A stretch of DNA of 64,000 bases. It comes from G965247775 sp965247775. Its GTDB lineage: Bacteria; Chloroflexota; Dehalococcoidia; Bin125. Position numbers and translations under genes: made by a program. This document shows, one piece after another, positions 52,059 through 62,256 of this stretch (positions are counted from its first letter, which is position 1; every line of letters begins with the position of its first letter). The stretch spans positions 682,001 to 746,000 of the forward strand of contig OZ252031.1 in NCBI GenBank assembly GCA_965247775.1. The letters run 5' to 3'. The notes beneath the pieces were generated by a model, which worked only from the letters and a program-made list of their open reading frames with translations, did no database searches and had not been told where the DNA came from.

Positions 52059-53192
52059 GTGACCCGGCGACCGATCGGCCTGGCCGTCGCAGTGCTGGCG
52101 CTGTGCCTGGCCAGCTTCGCCGCGTTTCTGTTCGATTCGGTGGACGCCCCCCTCGCTCCGGCCACCTCCGTCCAGGTCCAGCGAGCCCCACCTCCCTCGG
52201 CTGCGCCGCAAGCCACCGCCCCCGCGTCGCAGAGCCAAGACGATCCTTCCGCCTCCCCCCCCGTGCAGCGCCGGGCGGCGCCTGTGATTGCCGTTCTCGC
52301 CGCCCAACCCGACCCGACGCGCCCAGACTCGACCCCAACGATGGCCGTCCCGCCCACGCCGCCGCCATCGCCGCCCCCCGCACCGACCGCCCCCGCCAGC
52401 ATCGGTCCCCGCCCTCTCTCCGATCTGAGCGAAGCCGCCAGCGCCATCGCGGCCGTCAGACCCGGCGAGGTCGGCATCGTGGTGCTGGACCTGAGGGGCG
52501 ATCGCACCTTCGCCTCTGGCGGCGAAACCTACTACGACATCGCCAGTTTGGCCAAGGTCCCGCTCATGCTGACCGTGCTCGAGCACCTCCGCGCCGAGGG
52601 CCGTGCCCCCGACGAAAACGAGCGCCTACTCCTGGAACTGATGATCCAGTGGAGCGACAACGGCGCCGCCACAGAACTGTGGCAGCGGCTCCAAGGTGGC
52701 GATCGCCAGCGCGCTTTGCTGGAGTCCCTGGCGGTCTGGCCGCGCCTCCTGCGGCTCGGCGACGGTTGGGGTGACCTGCGCGGCAGCGCCCAGGGCGTGG
52801 CCCTCCTCTTCGCGGAGATCGCCCGTGGCGACCAGCTGGCCGCCGTGGTCCGTGACGAAGCGATGGGCCTCCTGGCCGGGGTCAGTGTTTCCCAGCGCTG
52901 GGGGGTAAGTGCCGGGCTCTCTGACAACGGAGCGCGCGTCGATCTCAAGAATGGCTGGTATCCCACGGAGGCCGGCTGGGCGGTACACAGCGCCGGCTAC
53001 GTTTTGGACGCCGAGGGGCGCCCAGATTACGTTCTGGCCATCCTCACGCACGGCCCACAAACGCTGGATGAGGGCATCGCCGCCGTCGAGAACATGGCTG
53101 CCGCCATTCACGCCGCGATGCGGCCCGACGCGAGCGAGGCCCTGACGCACACGGAGACGCGCGACGATCCTGCCGCCACCGATCGCCCCTAG
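52059..53192 (+). CDS. Serine beta-lactamase-like hydrolase with membrane anchor
   Basis: A 377-residue protein. The N-terminus TRRPIGLAVAVLALCLASFA is a signal anchor or signal peptide; about 30-125 is a Pro/Ala-rich linker. The catalytic domain has Ser163-x-x-Lys166 (DIASLAKVPLM), SDN (QWSDNGAATEL) and the third box KNG (DLKNGWYP), all three class-A-type motifs. Such proteins are beta-lactamases or related peptidoglycan hydrolases; KNG in place of KTG or KSG and no clear omega-loop Glu make lactamase activity uncertain. The GTG at 52059 is preferred for the signal start. It acts outside the cytoplasmic membrane. Confidence 0.85.
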   Translation: MTRRPIGLAVAVLALCLASFAAFLFDSVDAPLAPATSVQVQRAPPPSAAPQATAPASQSQDDPSASPPVQRRAAPVIAVLAAQPDPTRPDSTPTMAVPPTPPPSPPPAPTAPASIGPRPLSDLSEAASAIAAVRPGEVGIVVLDLRGDRTFASGGETYYDIASLAKVPLMLTVLEHLRAEGRAPDENERLLLELMIQWSDNGAATELWQRLQGGDRQRALLESLAVWPRLLRLGDGWGDLRGSAQGVALLFAEIARGDQLAAVVRDEAMGLLAGVSVSQRWGVSAGLSDNGARVDLKNGWYPTEAGWAVHSAGYVLDAEGRPDYVLAILTHGPQTLDEGIAAVENMAAAIHAAMRPDASEALTHTETRDDPAATDRP

Positions 53193-53263
53193 CCGGCGTT
53201 GGGCCCACACTGCAGGTAGTGGCATGACGGGTGCGCCCCGCTTCGCGTGGGGCCGAGCGATGT

Positions 53264-53705
53264 ATGCCGGCCGCTGAAATCGTCTCTTTAGCCGTCTTCT
53301 TGGCCTTCCTGCTGACGCTGGCGTGGATTGACCTGCGCACTCGCTTACTGCCCAACGTGCTGGTCTATCGCGGCACCGTGGGCGGCCTTGGCCGCACCTC
53401 TCCTCCCAGCCGACGGTTACGTGAGCGCATTCATCGGCGGCGGGCTTGGCTTCCTGGTGTTCGCTGTCGTCTTCTTCGCTTCTCCTGGCGTCCTGGGCGG
53501 CGACAACGTCAAACTGGCGGTGGCAATCGGCCTGGCGCTGGGGGTCCCCGACGGCCCCTACGCGTTAGCCCTCGGCCCGCTGTTGATCGCCGTTGTCGCG
53601 GCGCCCATGCTGCTGAGCCACCGCTGGACCCTGCGCTCACGTGTCCCGTACGGTCCCTACCTGGCAGCCGGCGCCGGCGCCGTCGCCCTGGCGGTGTCCC
53701 TCTGA
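53264..53705 (+). pseudogene. Prepilin peptidase (A24 family, CpaA/TadV-like), one frameshift
   Basis: A small membrane aspartic peptidase of about 147 residues. The first part reads PAAEIVSLAVFLAFLLTLAW then IDLRTRLLPN, with the first catalytic Asp. After a shift near 53390 the other part reads YVSAFIGGGLGFLVFAVVFF and GVLGGDNVKLAVAIGLALG, with the second catalytic Asp in the GGDNVKL form of the G-x-x-D motif. It would process Flp-type prepilins at the membrane. Opposite strand but next to the tad genes at 53715-56748. One missing base restores it. Confidence 0.78.
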
Positions 53706-53714
53706 GCGGCCCGG

Positions 53715-53960
53715 CTAGAGCGTGTTACTGAGCCGCATGAACGCGGGTCCTAGCAGCACGACCAGGCCGGGCATAACGAAGAACAGCGTCAGGAGCAGCA
53801 CCTTGACCGGCGCCTTCGCCGCCGCCTTCGCCGCCGCCTCCGAACGCTGGCGCTTTTCGAGGCGGATCTCGTCGGCCTGGGAGCGCAGCATCTGCCCCAG
53901 GGGAACACCGGTGCTCTGCGCGTGCACGATCGCCTGAACGAAACTTCGAAGCTCCGACAC
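53715..53960 (-). pseudogene. C-terminal fragment of TadC/TadB-like (T2SSF) protein
   Basis: Reads SELRSFVQAIVHAQSTGVPL, GQMLRSQADEIRLEKRQRSE, then a helix VKVLLLTLFFVMPGLVVLLG and a tail FMRLSNTL. This is the last quarter of a type II secretion F-family inner-membrane platform protein. The rest of this gene, and a second T2SSF gene expected between cpaF and here, are absent: the upstream sequence is the 3' end of cpaF. A large deletion is the simplest reading. Confidence 0.75.
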
Positions 53961-53964
53961 GTCG

Positions 53965-55145
53965 GAACCTCCGAGAACGTGGGGCGCAGTCCCGTCGCTC
54001 GGAACTTGCCGATGATCTTGCCCTCTGCCGTGCGGCGCTCCGCCTCATACCGGAAGATGTCCTACAGGGTGATGTTGTCCCCCTCCATCCCCGTCACCTC
54101 GGTGATGGCGGTGACGCGCTGCACCCCGTCCGATCCCCGCTCCAGCTGCATGACCAAGTTGAGGGCGGAGCCGATCTGCTCGCGGGTCGCCCGTACCGCC
54201 AACTCGAAGCCGGCCATCAGCACCATGTCCCCCACGCGCGAGAGCGCGTCACGCGGGGTGTTGGCGTGCACCGTGCTCAGAGAGCCGTCGTGACCGGTGT
54301 CCATCGCCTGCAGCACATCGAAGGCCTCGGAACCGCGGATCTCGCCGACGATGATGCGGTCCGGACGCATGCGCAGGGTGTTGCGCAGCAACTCGCGCTG
54401 CGTGAGCGCGTGACGCCCGGTCATGTCCGGCGGGCGCGCTTCCAACGCCACGATGTGCGATTGCTTGCAGCGTCAGCTCCAGCGGATCCTCGATCGTGAT
54501 GATGCGTTCGCTGCTCGGAATGAACGCCGAGACCGCGTTCAGCATCGTTGTTTCCCCGCCCCCGGTCCCGCCGGAGATGAGGATGTTCATGCGTTCGCTC
54601 ACGCTGGCGCCCAGCAACTCCGCCATGCGATCGTCCAGCGATCCCACCTCCAGCAGCGACTGCAAATCCAGGCGGTCTTTGCGGAACTTGCGGATGGTGA
54701 TGGACGCGTGCTTGGGGGATGCCGGCGGCACGGTGATATTCATGCGGGAGCCGTTCTCGAGGCGGGCGTTCACCAGCGGGGAACTCTCGTCCACCCGTCG
54801 GCCGATGACCGAGAGGATGCGGTCGGCGATGCGGCGCACGTGCGCGTCGTCGCGGAAGCGGATCTCCGTGCGCCGCAGCTTGCCGTCCCGCTCCACGTAG
54901 ACCAGGTTGGGCGCATTGACCATCGCCTCTTGCACCGCCGGGTCGTCCAGCAGGATCTGCAGCGGGCCCAGGCCCGGGACTTCGTCCAAGACCATCGTGA
55001 CCACCCGGTCGCTGACCTCCCCGTGGGGCGGAACACCCACGTTGGGGAGCAGCGTCTGGACGGTGTTGCTGACCATGCCGCGCGCCTCGTCCGCAGGGAC
55101 GTCGTGCAGCTTCTCGAGATCGAGATTCTTCCAACAGTGCGTCAT
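53965..55145 (-). pseudogene. CpaF/TadA-type pilus assembly ATPase, damaged
   Basis: A secretion/pilus ATPase of the CpaF type. Reads DRVVTMVLDEVPGLGPLQIL, YVERDGKLRRTEIRFRDDAH and MNITVPPASPKHASITIRKF. The Walker A is GGTGGGETT, with Glu (54552-54554) for the essential Lys. Later: ERIITIEDPLELTLQ, a frameshift near 54450, RMRPDRIIVGEIRGSEAFDV, GHDGSLSTVHANTP. A TAG (54062-54064) replaces the expected Gln codon; beyond it the frame continues DIFRYEAERRTAEGKIIGKF and RATGLRPTFSE, a normal CpaF end. The N-terminal part before 55145 is short for the family. Confidence 0.8.
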
Positions 55146-55825
55146 GGAGATCGGCCGCGCGGGTCGATCTCCTGGAAGAGGCCGCCCGCACCTGGCCGGC
55201 GCTCCGTGCCGACGGGGCCACGGTTCGGCCGCAGCCGCATCCCCGGCGCGGGTGCGTTCTGACGCAACTGCCCGTCACCGAATCCGTCTCGTTCAACTCC
55301 TCGATGGCGAACACGTCGACGCGGTGCCCCGGACGGATCAGGCCGCCGGTGCCGATGATCTTGTCGAAGCCGATCGCCATCGCCCGCATGCCGCTGGGGA
55401 TCACGAAGGGGAGGCCCTCCCCCTCGACCGTGGAGTTCACACTTGCTCTCGATCAGCTGCTCGCCCGCGATGAGCGGGATGCGTGCGAACTGCCCCACCA
55501 CATCGTTGGGGTCCGTCACGACTCCGCTCAGCACGGCGTCCGCCGAGATGGCCTTCACCACCAGCATATCCGCCTCGATCTCGGTACTGGCCGAGATCGA
55601 CTCCCCGACCGTGACCACGCTCCGCGTGGACGCCGCCTCGGGGACCAGGGCTGGTTGCTCCTCCGTGGTGTTGGGGGAGGCGAAGATCAGGGCGCCCGTG
55701 ATGCCGGCAAGCACCACGCGCAGCAGCAGCCCCAAGTGGCTACTGCCGCCCAGACCGGACAGCGGCGCGGAGATCCCTCGCAGCACCGTCAGTTCCTCCT
55801 TGGAGCCGTCCCTCCAGCCGTGCAC
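55142..55825 (-). pseudogene. CpaB/RcpC-like SAF-domain pilus protein, frameshifted
   Basis: Part of the tad locus. Reads a membrane anchor LGLLLRVVLAGITGALIFAS, then the SAF/CpaB region SVVTVGESISASTEIEADML, VLSGVVTDPNDVVGQFARIP, LIAGEQLIESK. After a shift near 55440 it continues VEGEGLPFVIPSGMRAMAIG, FDKIIGTGGLIRPGHRVDVF. A further shift near 55275 gives an Arg/Pro-rich tail. CpaB proteins help place or stabilise the secretin of Flp pili, in the cell envelope. The gene overlaps the cpaF start region. Confidence 0.75.
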
Positions 55826-55973
55826 GTTCGGCGGGCCGCGGGCCCGGGCGTCTAGTCAATCGTCGGCTGATCACGTCCCCCTCAGTACCCGCGACTTTCC
55901 CGAGGGACTCGCCCGAAGGGTCGTCCCGCGATCGCCACGGGGGCCTGCAGGCTCCGGGGGCCCCAGGGCGCGT

Positions 55974-56440
55974 TTATGCGTCGCAGTTGGTCTGGGAGAA
56001 GTCCGTGGTCTCGAGCCGCATGATGACCGCGCGGTGTACTGCGTCAGGTCGAGCCCCCCGATGATGGGCGTGATCCAATTGTGGTCGAACGTGCCACTGA
56101 CCGTGAAGTCGTCGTCGATCTGCGCCCCGCGCGGCTGGGCAGGGTGAGCGTAACGGGGTCGTTGAAATCCGAGGCCGCATTTACGCGGTCGATCACCGCC
56201 GCATCGCTGTAGCCCACCGCGCCGCAGCGCCCCCTCCCGCAGCGAGTTGGACGCCCCGACGTAGCCGTAGAACAGCAACCCCAGGTCCGTCATCAACAGA
56301 ATGGCGATCACGATCAGGGGCATGATCAGCGCCATTTCCAGGATGGCGAGCCCGTCCTGCGCCCCATGCCACGCACCCATCCGGCGGGAGAGGCGCGGCC
56401 GCCGGGCGCGGCGCAGGCAATGGAAACAGGCCCGGAGCAT
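55974..56440 (-). pseudogene. TadE-like pseudopilin, frameshifted
   Basis: Starts MLRACFHCLRRARRPRLSRR then the TadE mark QDGLAILEMALIMPLIVIAI and LLMTDLGLLFYGYVGASNSL, the usual Gly-x4-Glu prepilin-like segment with one hydrophobic helix. Shifts near 56215 and 56145 follow; later pieces are GAQIDDDFTVSGTFDHNWIT and VIMRLETTDFSQTNCDA to a TAA at 55974. The protein would be a minor pilin exported through the tad system. Located between the Flp-like gene and cpaB. Confidence 0.72.
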
Positions 56441-56535
56441 CTGCCCGCTCCTGACTCCCGGGGCGCGAGCCCCCAGGGGAACGCGGGCGGGGGACCGCGG
56501 CAGCGGCCCCCCGCCCCTCACGTGTCAAGCGCGAG

Positions 56536-56748
56536 CTAGCTGGCCGCGATGGCCGCGTCCACGGCCGCTTCCGCGTCCGTCACCGCGTCCTGGCCGAAGC
56601 TCAGCAAGAGGATCGCGATCGGGGCCACGATGACGGCCGCCCCCAGCGCGTGGGCCAGCAGGGAGAGGTCTTCCTCGTCCTGGTGCAGCTGGCGCTGCAT
56701 GCGGCGGTCCCGGAGCTTCACGAAGCCGGTCGAAAGGAAGTTGCGCAT
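56536..56748 (-). CDS. Flp-pilin-like small protein
   Basis: A 70-residue protein: MRNFLSTGFVKLRDRRMQRQ, an acidic segment DEEDLSLLAHALGAAV, then a hydrophobic helix VIVAPIAILLLSFG and a short Ala/Asp-rich tail. Size, basic start and position at the head of the tad cluster fit a Flp-type pilin, although the classical Gly/Glu-Tyr processing motif is not evident. AAGGGATCC lies before the ATG. It is intact. Confidence 0.6.
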   Translation of the reverse strand: MRNFLSTGFVKLRDRRMQRQLHQDEEDLSLLAHALGAAVIVAPIAILLLSFGQDAVTDAEAAVDAAIAAS

Positions 56749-56765
56749 CTTTGGATCCCTTTTCC

Positions 56766-57008
56766 ATGCGGACAGTCGCCCGCGGTTCGCGCCGAGGTGC
56801 GGCCGGACCCGGCCAGAGCGCCCCGCGCCGCCGCCGTCTGGCGATCCGGACCCGCGGCGCCGCCTCGTGGCGGACATCACCTGGGCTATTCGCGAGGCCG
56901 CCGACGCCCTGCCCCCCGGCGACCGCGACCGCATCTGGGGATCGTGTCGTGGCGCAGGTCGAGCGCACCATCCAGCGCGAGTCTGTCCCGGAGGACGACG
57001 CCCTCTAG
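56766..57008 (+). pseudogene. Small hypothetical protein, frameshifted
   Basis: Pieces on the plus strand read RRRLVADITWAIREAADALP and PGDRDRIWG, then after a shift VVAQVERTIQRESVPEDDAL to a stop at 57008. The amphipathic helices look translated, but the start is uncertain (ATG 56766 is a guess) and two shifts are needed. It overlaps nothing and diverges from the Flp-like gene. Function unknown. Confidence 0.4.
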
Positions 57009-57175
57009 CGCCCTCTCCGGCCCTCGGCTGGACGCCCGGATCCGGACCATCGCGGTCACCCGCGCCGCCCTATCCGATCTACCGTTGTGCCCCGGGTTGG
57101 TCCGGGAACGATCGCTCCGAGCGCAGCGTCCTGCCGGGTGAGCGATTAGGAAGCACGCGAAAGGGGTCGAGAGTT

Positions 57176-57898
57176 ATGGGTCGGAACGCCGTAATGGGAG
57201 CCGTCGTGGCTTTGGCGGCCGTCCTGGGCGTCGGGCTGGTCGGCCTGGGGGGGGGTCGGGGCAGGCGCTGGCAGCGGAGCCGGGCACGCTCACCGTCACC
57301 GGGTCCGCCTCCACCTCCGTGGAGCCCGATGGCGCTTCGCTGGATCTCAACGTCTCCAGAGTCGAGGCGACGGCATCCCTGGCCCAGAGCCGCGCCAACA
57401 GCACGATGGTCCGTGTCGTCAGCGCCCTCATGGACCAGGGACTCACCACGGACAACCTCCGCACCGTCAGCATTTCCCTGTTCGAGGAGTTTGACTTCAC
57501 GGAGAGCGGCCAGGAGCGCATCGGCTTCCGCTTCAGCAACACCATCCGGGTCAGCGTGGACTCCGTCGAAGCCACAGCGGGCGTGATTGACGCCGCCGTG
57601 TCCGCCGGCTGCGATAGCGTCAGTCTGGGGCAACGTCCGTTTCCTGGTCAGCAACCGGGCGGAGGTGGAAACCGCCGTGCGCCTGGCCGCGATCGACGAC
57701 GCGATCGAGAAGGCGACGGCGATGGCGGAGCGCGCCGGTGTGCAGCTGGGCAACGTCATCGCGATCGAGGAGATCGGTTTCTCCTCGCCGCGGGCCGTGG
57801 GCGGAATCGCGTTCGAGGCGGATGCCGCGGCGACCCCGATCTTCGGGGGCACGGAGGAGATCAGCGCTTCTGTGCGGATCGTCTTCGCGATCTCCTGA
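57176..57898 (+). pseudogene. SIMPL (DUF541) domain secreted protein, two frameshifts
   Basis: Signal peptide MGRNAVMGAVVALAAVLGVG runs into a G8 run near 57248 where the frame slips; then EPGTLTVTGSASTSVEPDGA, LTTDNLRTVSISLFEEFDFT, FRFSNTIRVSVDSVEATAGV. A second shift near 57630 gives NVRFLVSNRAEVETAVRLAA, DAIEKATAMAERAGVQLGNV and EEISASVRIVFAIS. SIMPL proteins (such as Bp26 and YggE) are periplasmic or extracellular oligomers linked to stress. A stable hairpin follows the stop. Confidence 0.8.
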
Positions 57899-57920
57899 CG
57901 TCCGCCCTGGCGCTGAAGAT

Positions 57921-57948
57921 CGGGCGGGGCGCTACGGCGCCCCGCCCG
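57921..57948 (+). terminator. 12-bp hairpin with cUACGg tetraloop
   Basis: CGGGCGGGGCGC (57921-57932) pairs with GCGCCCCGCCCG (57937-57948) around TACG; the closing C-G pair makes the extra-stable cUACGg tetraloop. ACTGTTTC follows. It is 22 bases after the SIMPL gene stop and before mmsA. Confidence 0.75.
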
Positions 57949-58037
57949 ACTGTTTCGGCCCCTCCTGGATCCGCTCTGATAGCCTGAGCGCCCGCTGCCG
58001 TGTTGCGGGTCCCCGCGGGGCAGAAGGAGGCGGCTTC

Positions 58038-59489
58038 GTGGTCACGCAGGCGCAGCAGGTCCCGGAGTTGATTGGCGGCGAGTACCGGCAGCCCGCCGCG
58101 GCTCAGCGGGAGGACGTCCCGAATCCCGCCGACGGCGAGACCATCGCCGTGCTGGCGCACTCCAGCTCCCAGGAGATCAACGACGCCGTCGCCGCAGCCA
58201 AGCTGGCCTTGCCGGATTGGGCGGGGACCCCGTCGCCGGACCGTGCCCAGATCATGTTCCGCTACAAGGCGCTGCTGGAAGAGCACTTCGAAGCGCTCTC
58301 GCAGACCGTCACCCAGGAGAACGGTAAGACCCTGGATGAGGCGCGCGGCGAGGTCCGTCGCGGCATCGAGGTGGTGGAGTTCGCCTGCGGCGCGCCCACC
58401 CTCCTGCAAGGCGGCATCCTGCCCCAGATCGCCCGCGGCATCGACGAAGACCTCACCCGCCATCCCCTGGGCGTCGTGGCGGGAATCACGCCGTTCAACT
58501 TCCCCGCCATGATCCCCCTCTGGATGATCCCGATCGCCCTTGTCTGCGGCAACACTTTCGTGCTCAAGCCCTCGCCGCGTACGCCCCTCTCCGCCCTGCG
58601 GCTGGCCGGGCTGCTGGGAGAGGCGGGGCTCCCGGATGGGGTGTTGAACGTGGTGCACGGGGGCAAGGAGTCGGTCGATACCTTGCTCCAGCACCCGGAT
58701 GTCGCCGCCGTTTCCTTCGTCGGCTCTGCCGGCGTGGCGCGCGACATCTACGCGGACGCGGCGGCCAACGGCAAGAGGGTCCAGGCCCTGGGCGGCGCCA
58801 AGAACCACCTCATCGTGATGGACGACGCCAACCTCGATGCGGCCGTGCCAAATATGATCGGTTCCGCCTTCGGCTGCGCCGGGCAGCGCTGCCTGGCAGG
58901 CAGCGTCGCGGTGGGTGTCGGCGGCGTCGCTGACGACTTGGTGAAGCGCTTCAGCGATCAGGCCGAGGCCCTCGCCATGGGGCCCGGCAATGACCCCGCC
59001 ACCGAGTTGGGCCCAGTGATCCGCGATCAGCGTCGGCGTGAACTGCTGGGATACATCGACGAGGCCACCGGGGCGGGGGCGAAGCTCGTGCTGGATGGCC
59101 GGGGCGCGGGGCCCGACATGGGCTATTTCTTGGGCGCCACCATCTTCGACGAGGTCACGCCCGACATGCGCCTTTGGCAAGAAGAGCTGTTCGGCCCCGT
59201 CATCGGCGTGGCCCGCGTGCGCGACATCGACGACGCGGTACGTCTGGTCAACCAGAGCAGCTACGGCAACACCGCCGTGATCTACACGAACTCCGGCAGA
59301 AATGCCCGCGAGTTCCGACAGCGCGCCGACGCGGGCATGATCGGCGTGAACGTGGGTGTGCCGGCGCCCATGGCCTTCTTCCCCTTCGGTGGCTGGAAGC
59401 AATCGTTCTTCGGGGACCTCCACGCCACCGGTATGGACGCCGTGATCTTCTACACGGCGACCAAGGTGACGGTCACCCGCTGGCCCTAA
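58038..59489 (+). CDS. mmsA: Methylmalonate-semialdehyde dehydrogenase (CoA-acylating)
   Basis: A 483-residue aldehyde dehydrogenase of the MMSDH/IolA type, which converts methylmalonate or malonate semialdehyde plus CoA and NAD to propionyl- or acetyl-CoA with CO2. Motifs: ITPFNFPAMIPLWMIPIALV, CGNTFVLKPS, FVGSAGVARDIYADAAANGK, catalytic Cys285 in FGCAGQRCLAG, and LWQEELFGPVIGVARV with the usual Glu. MMSDH has this GCAGQRC loop. GTG 58038 is set by GGAGG eight bases upstream. TAGCCT near 57980 may be a -10. It pairs with the mutase at 60392 for valine, beta-alanine or inositol breakdown. Confidence 0.93.
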   Translation: MVTQAQQVPELIGGEYRQPAAAQREDVPNPADGETIAVLAHSSSQEINDAVAAAKLALPDWAGTPSPDRAQIMFRYKALLEEHFEALSQTVTQENGKTLDEARGEVRRGIEVVEFACGAPTLLQGGILPQIARGIDEDLTRHPLGVVAGITPFNFPAMIPLWMIPIALVCGNTFVLKPSPRTPLSALRLAGLLGEAGLPDGVLNVVHGGKESVDTLLQHPDVAAVSFVGSAGVARDIYADAAANGKRVQALGGAKNHLIVMDDANLDAAVPNMIGSAFGCAGQRCLAGSVAVGVGGVADDLVKRFSDQAEALAMGPGNDPATELGPVIRDQRRRELLGYIDEATGAGAKLVLDGRGAGPDMGYFLGATIFDEVTPDMRLWQEELFGPVIGVARVRDIDDAVRLVNQSSYGNTAVIYTNSGRNAREFRQRADAGMIGVNVGVPAPMAFFPFGGWKQSFFGDLHATGMDAVIFYTATKVTVTRWP

Positions 59490-59564
59490 GCCGCCCGCAC
59501 CATCCCGCCGGGATCGGGCGCCGTACCCCCTGCACGATGCAGGCCCAGCGGGCGGCGGAGGACG

Positions 59565-60391
59565 ATGGCGGAGACGGTGTCCGGAAGTGTCGGGTCGGCC
59601 CTGGGGGCGGCGTCGTCGCTCGCGGTCCCTGGGCGCCGGGATACCGTGTCCGTGCTCGTCCTCTCCACCCTGCTGGCCATGAGCGCCTGGTTTTCGACCG
59701 GGGCCGTGGGGCGGCGCTTATGGCCGAGCGCGGCTATTCGGACGCCGATCTCACATGGATGGCCGTGGGCGTGCAGGCCGGCTTCGTGGCCGGCCCGCTC
59801 TCGCTCGCGATCCTGAATTTGCCAGATCTCTTCCGTCCCCAGCGGGTGTACCTCCTGGGGGCCGTGCTCGCCTCCGCCGCCGCCTTCAGCCTGCTGCCGG
59901 ACCAGAGCGCCGGAGTCGCGATCGGCGCCCGCGTCGTGCTGGGGGCCGCACTGGCCGCCGTCTACCCGGTGGGGATGAAGATGCTCGCCGGCTGGTACCG
60001 CGACGGCCGAGGACTGGTGCTGGGCATCATGATTGGGCGCCGTGGCCGTGTTCATCGGCTTCCTACCGCAGGGCGACAAGGAACGCATCGTGCCATTGAT
60101 GGTGATCTGGGGAATCGCCGTCGTCGCCGACTCCGCGCAGTCCTCCACTGCGATGTCCGAACTCGCCGACCCCCGCTACCTCGGCTCGGCCTTGAGCATG
60201 CAGACGGCACTCGGCTTCGCCCTGACCATCATCTCCATCCGCCTGCTGCCGATCGTGCAGGATGCGGCCGGCTGGGGCGTGGCCCTCGCCATGCTGGCCG
60301 CGGGGCCGGCCCTGGGCACGCTGGCGATGATCTGGCTGCGATCGCGCTGCCGGAGGCCCGGCGCATCGCCGGAGGCGCGCGCTAGCGTGCT

Positions 60392-60395
<4 letters not shown>
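59565..60395 (+). pseudogene. MFS transporter, frameshifted and internally deleted
   Basis: Starts MAETVSGSVGSALGAASSLA and VLVLSTLLAMSAWFSTGAV (helix 1), shifts near 59705 to WMAVGVQAGFVAGPLSLAIL, VYLLGAVLASAAAFSLLPDQ, GARVVLGAALAAVYPVGMKM and GRGLVLGIMIG. At about 60030 (with one extra G) it joins AVAVFIGFLPQGDKERIVPL and FALTIISIRLLPIVQDAAGW. Total is about 275 residues against 400 for the family, and roughly helices 5-8 are missing at the join. Original role: transport of an unknown solute. Its stop overlaps the mutase stop. Confidence 0.75.
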
Positions 60396-62068
<1,673 letters not shown>

Positions 62069-62121
62069 GCCCTGCGCCTCCGGGTCCGGGCGCCGGGGGG
62101 ACGCCCTTGTGCGCAAGTACA

Positions 62122-62127
62122 AGTATA
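62122..62127 (-). promoter_or_regulatory. Candidate -10 element for the mutase gene
   Basis: On the minus strand TATACT lies at 62122-62127, 54 bases before the ATG at 62068, in the only AT-rich spot of this divergent gap. No good -35 is seen 16-18 bases upstream. Confidence 0.45.
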
Positions 62128-62256
62128 CGTGCGGGCGCTGCCCCGCTCGGCTCTGGGGCCGAACCTGGCTCTGCGCTAGGCTCAGCCACGCCGGACGCTG
62201 CCCCGAGACGGGGCGGGAGAGTCGCTTGGGGCCGGCGCGACAGCGGAGGGGACGCC

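Noticed and set aside
54062..54064. Pyrrolysine or suppressed amber codon in cpaF
   Set aside because: The aligned residue is an ordinary Gln, no PYLIS-like signal was evident, and the same gene has a frameshift and a broken P-loop.
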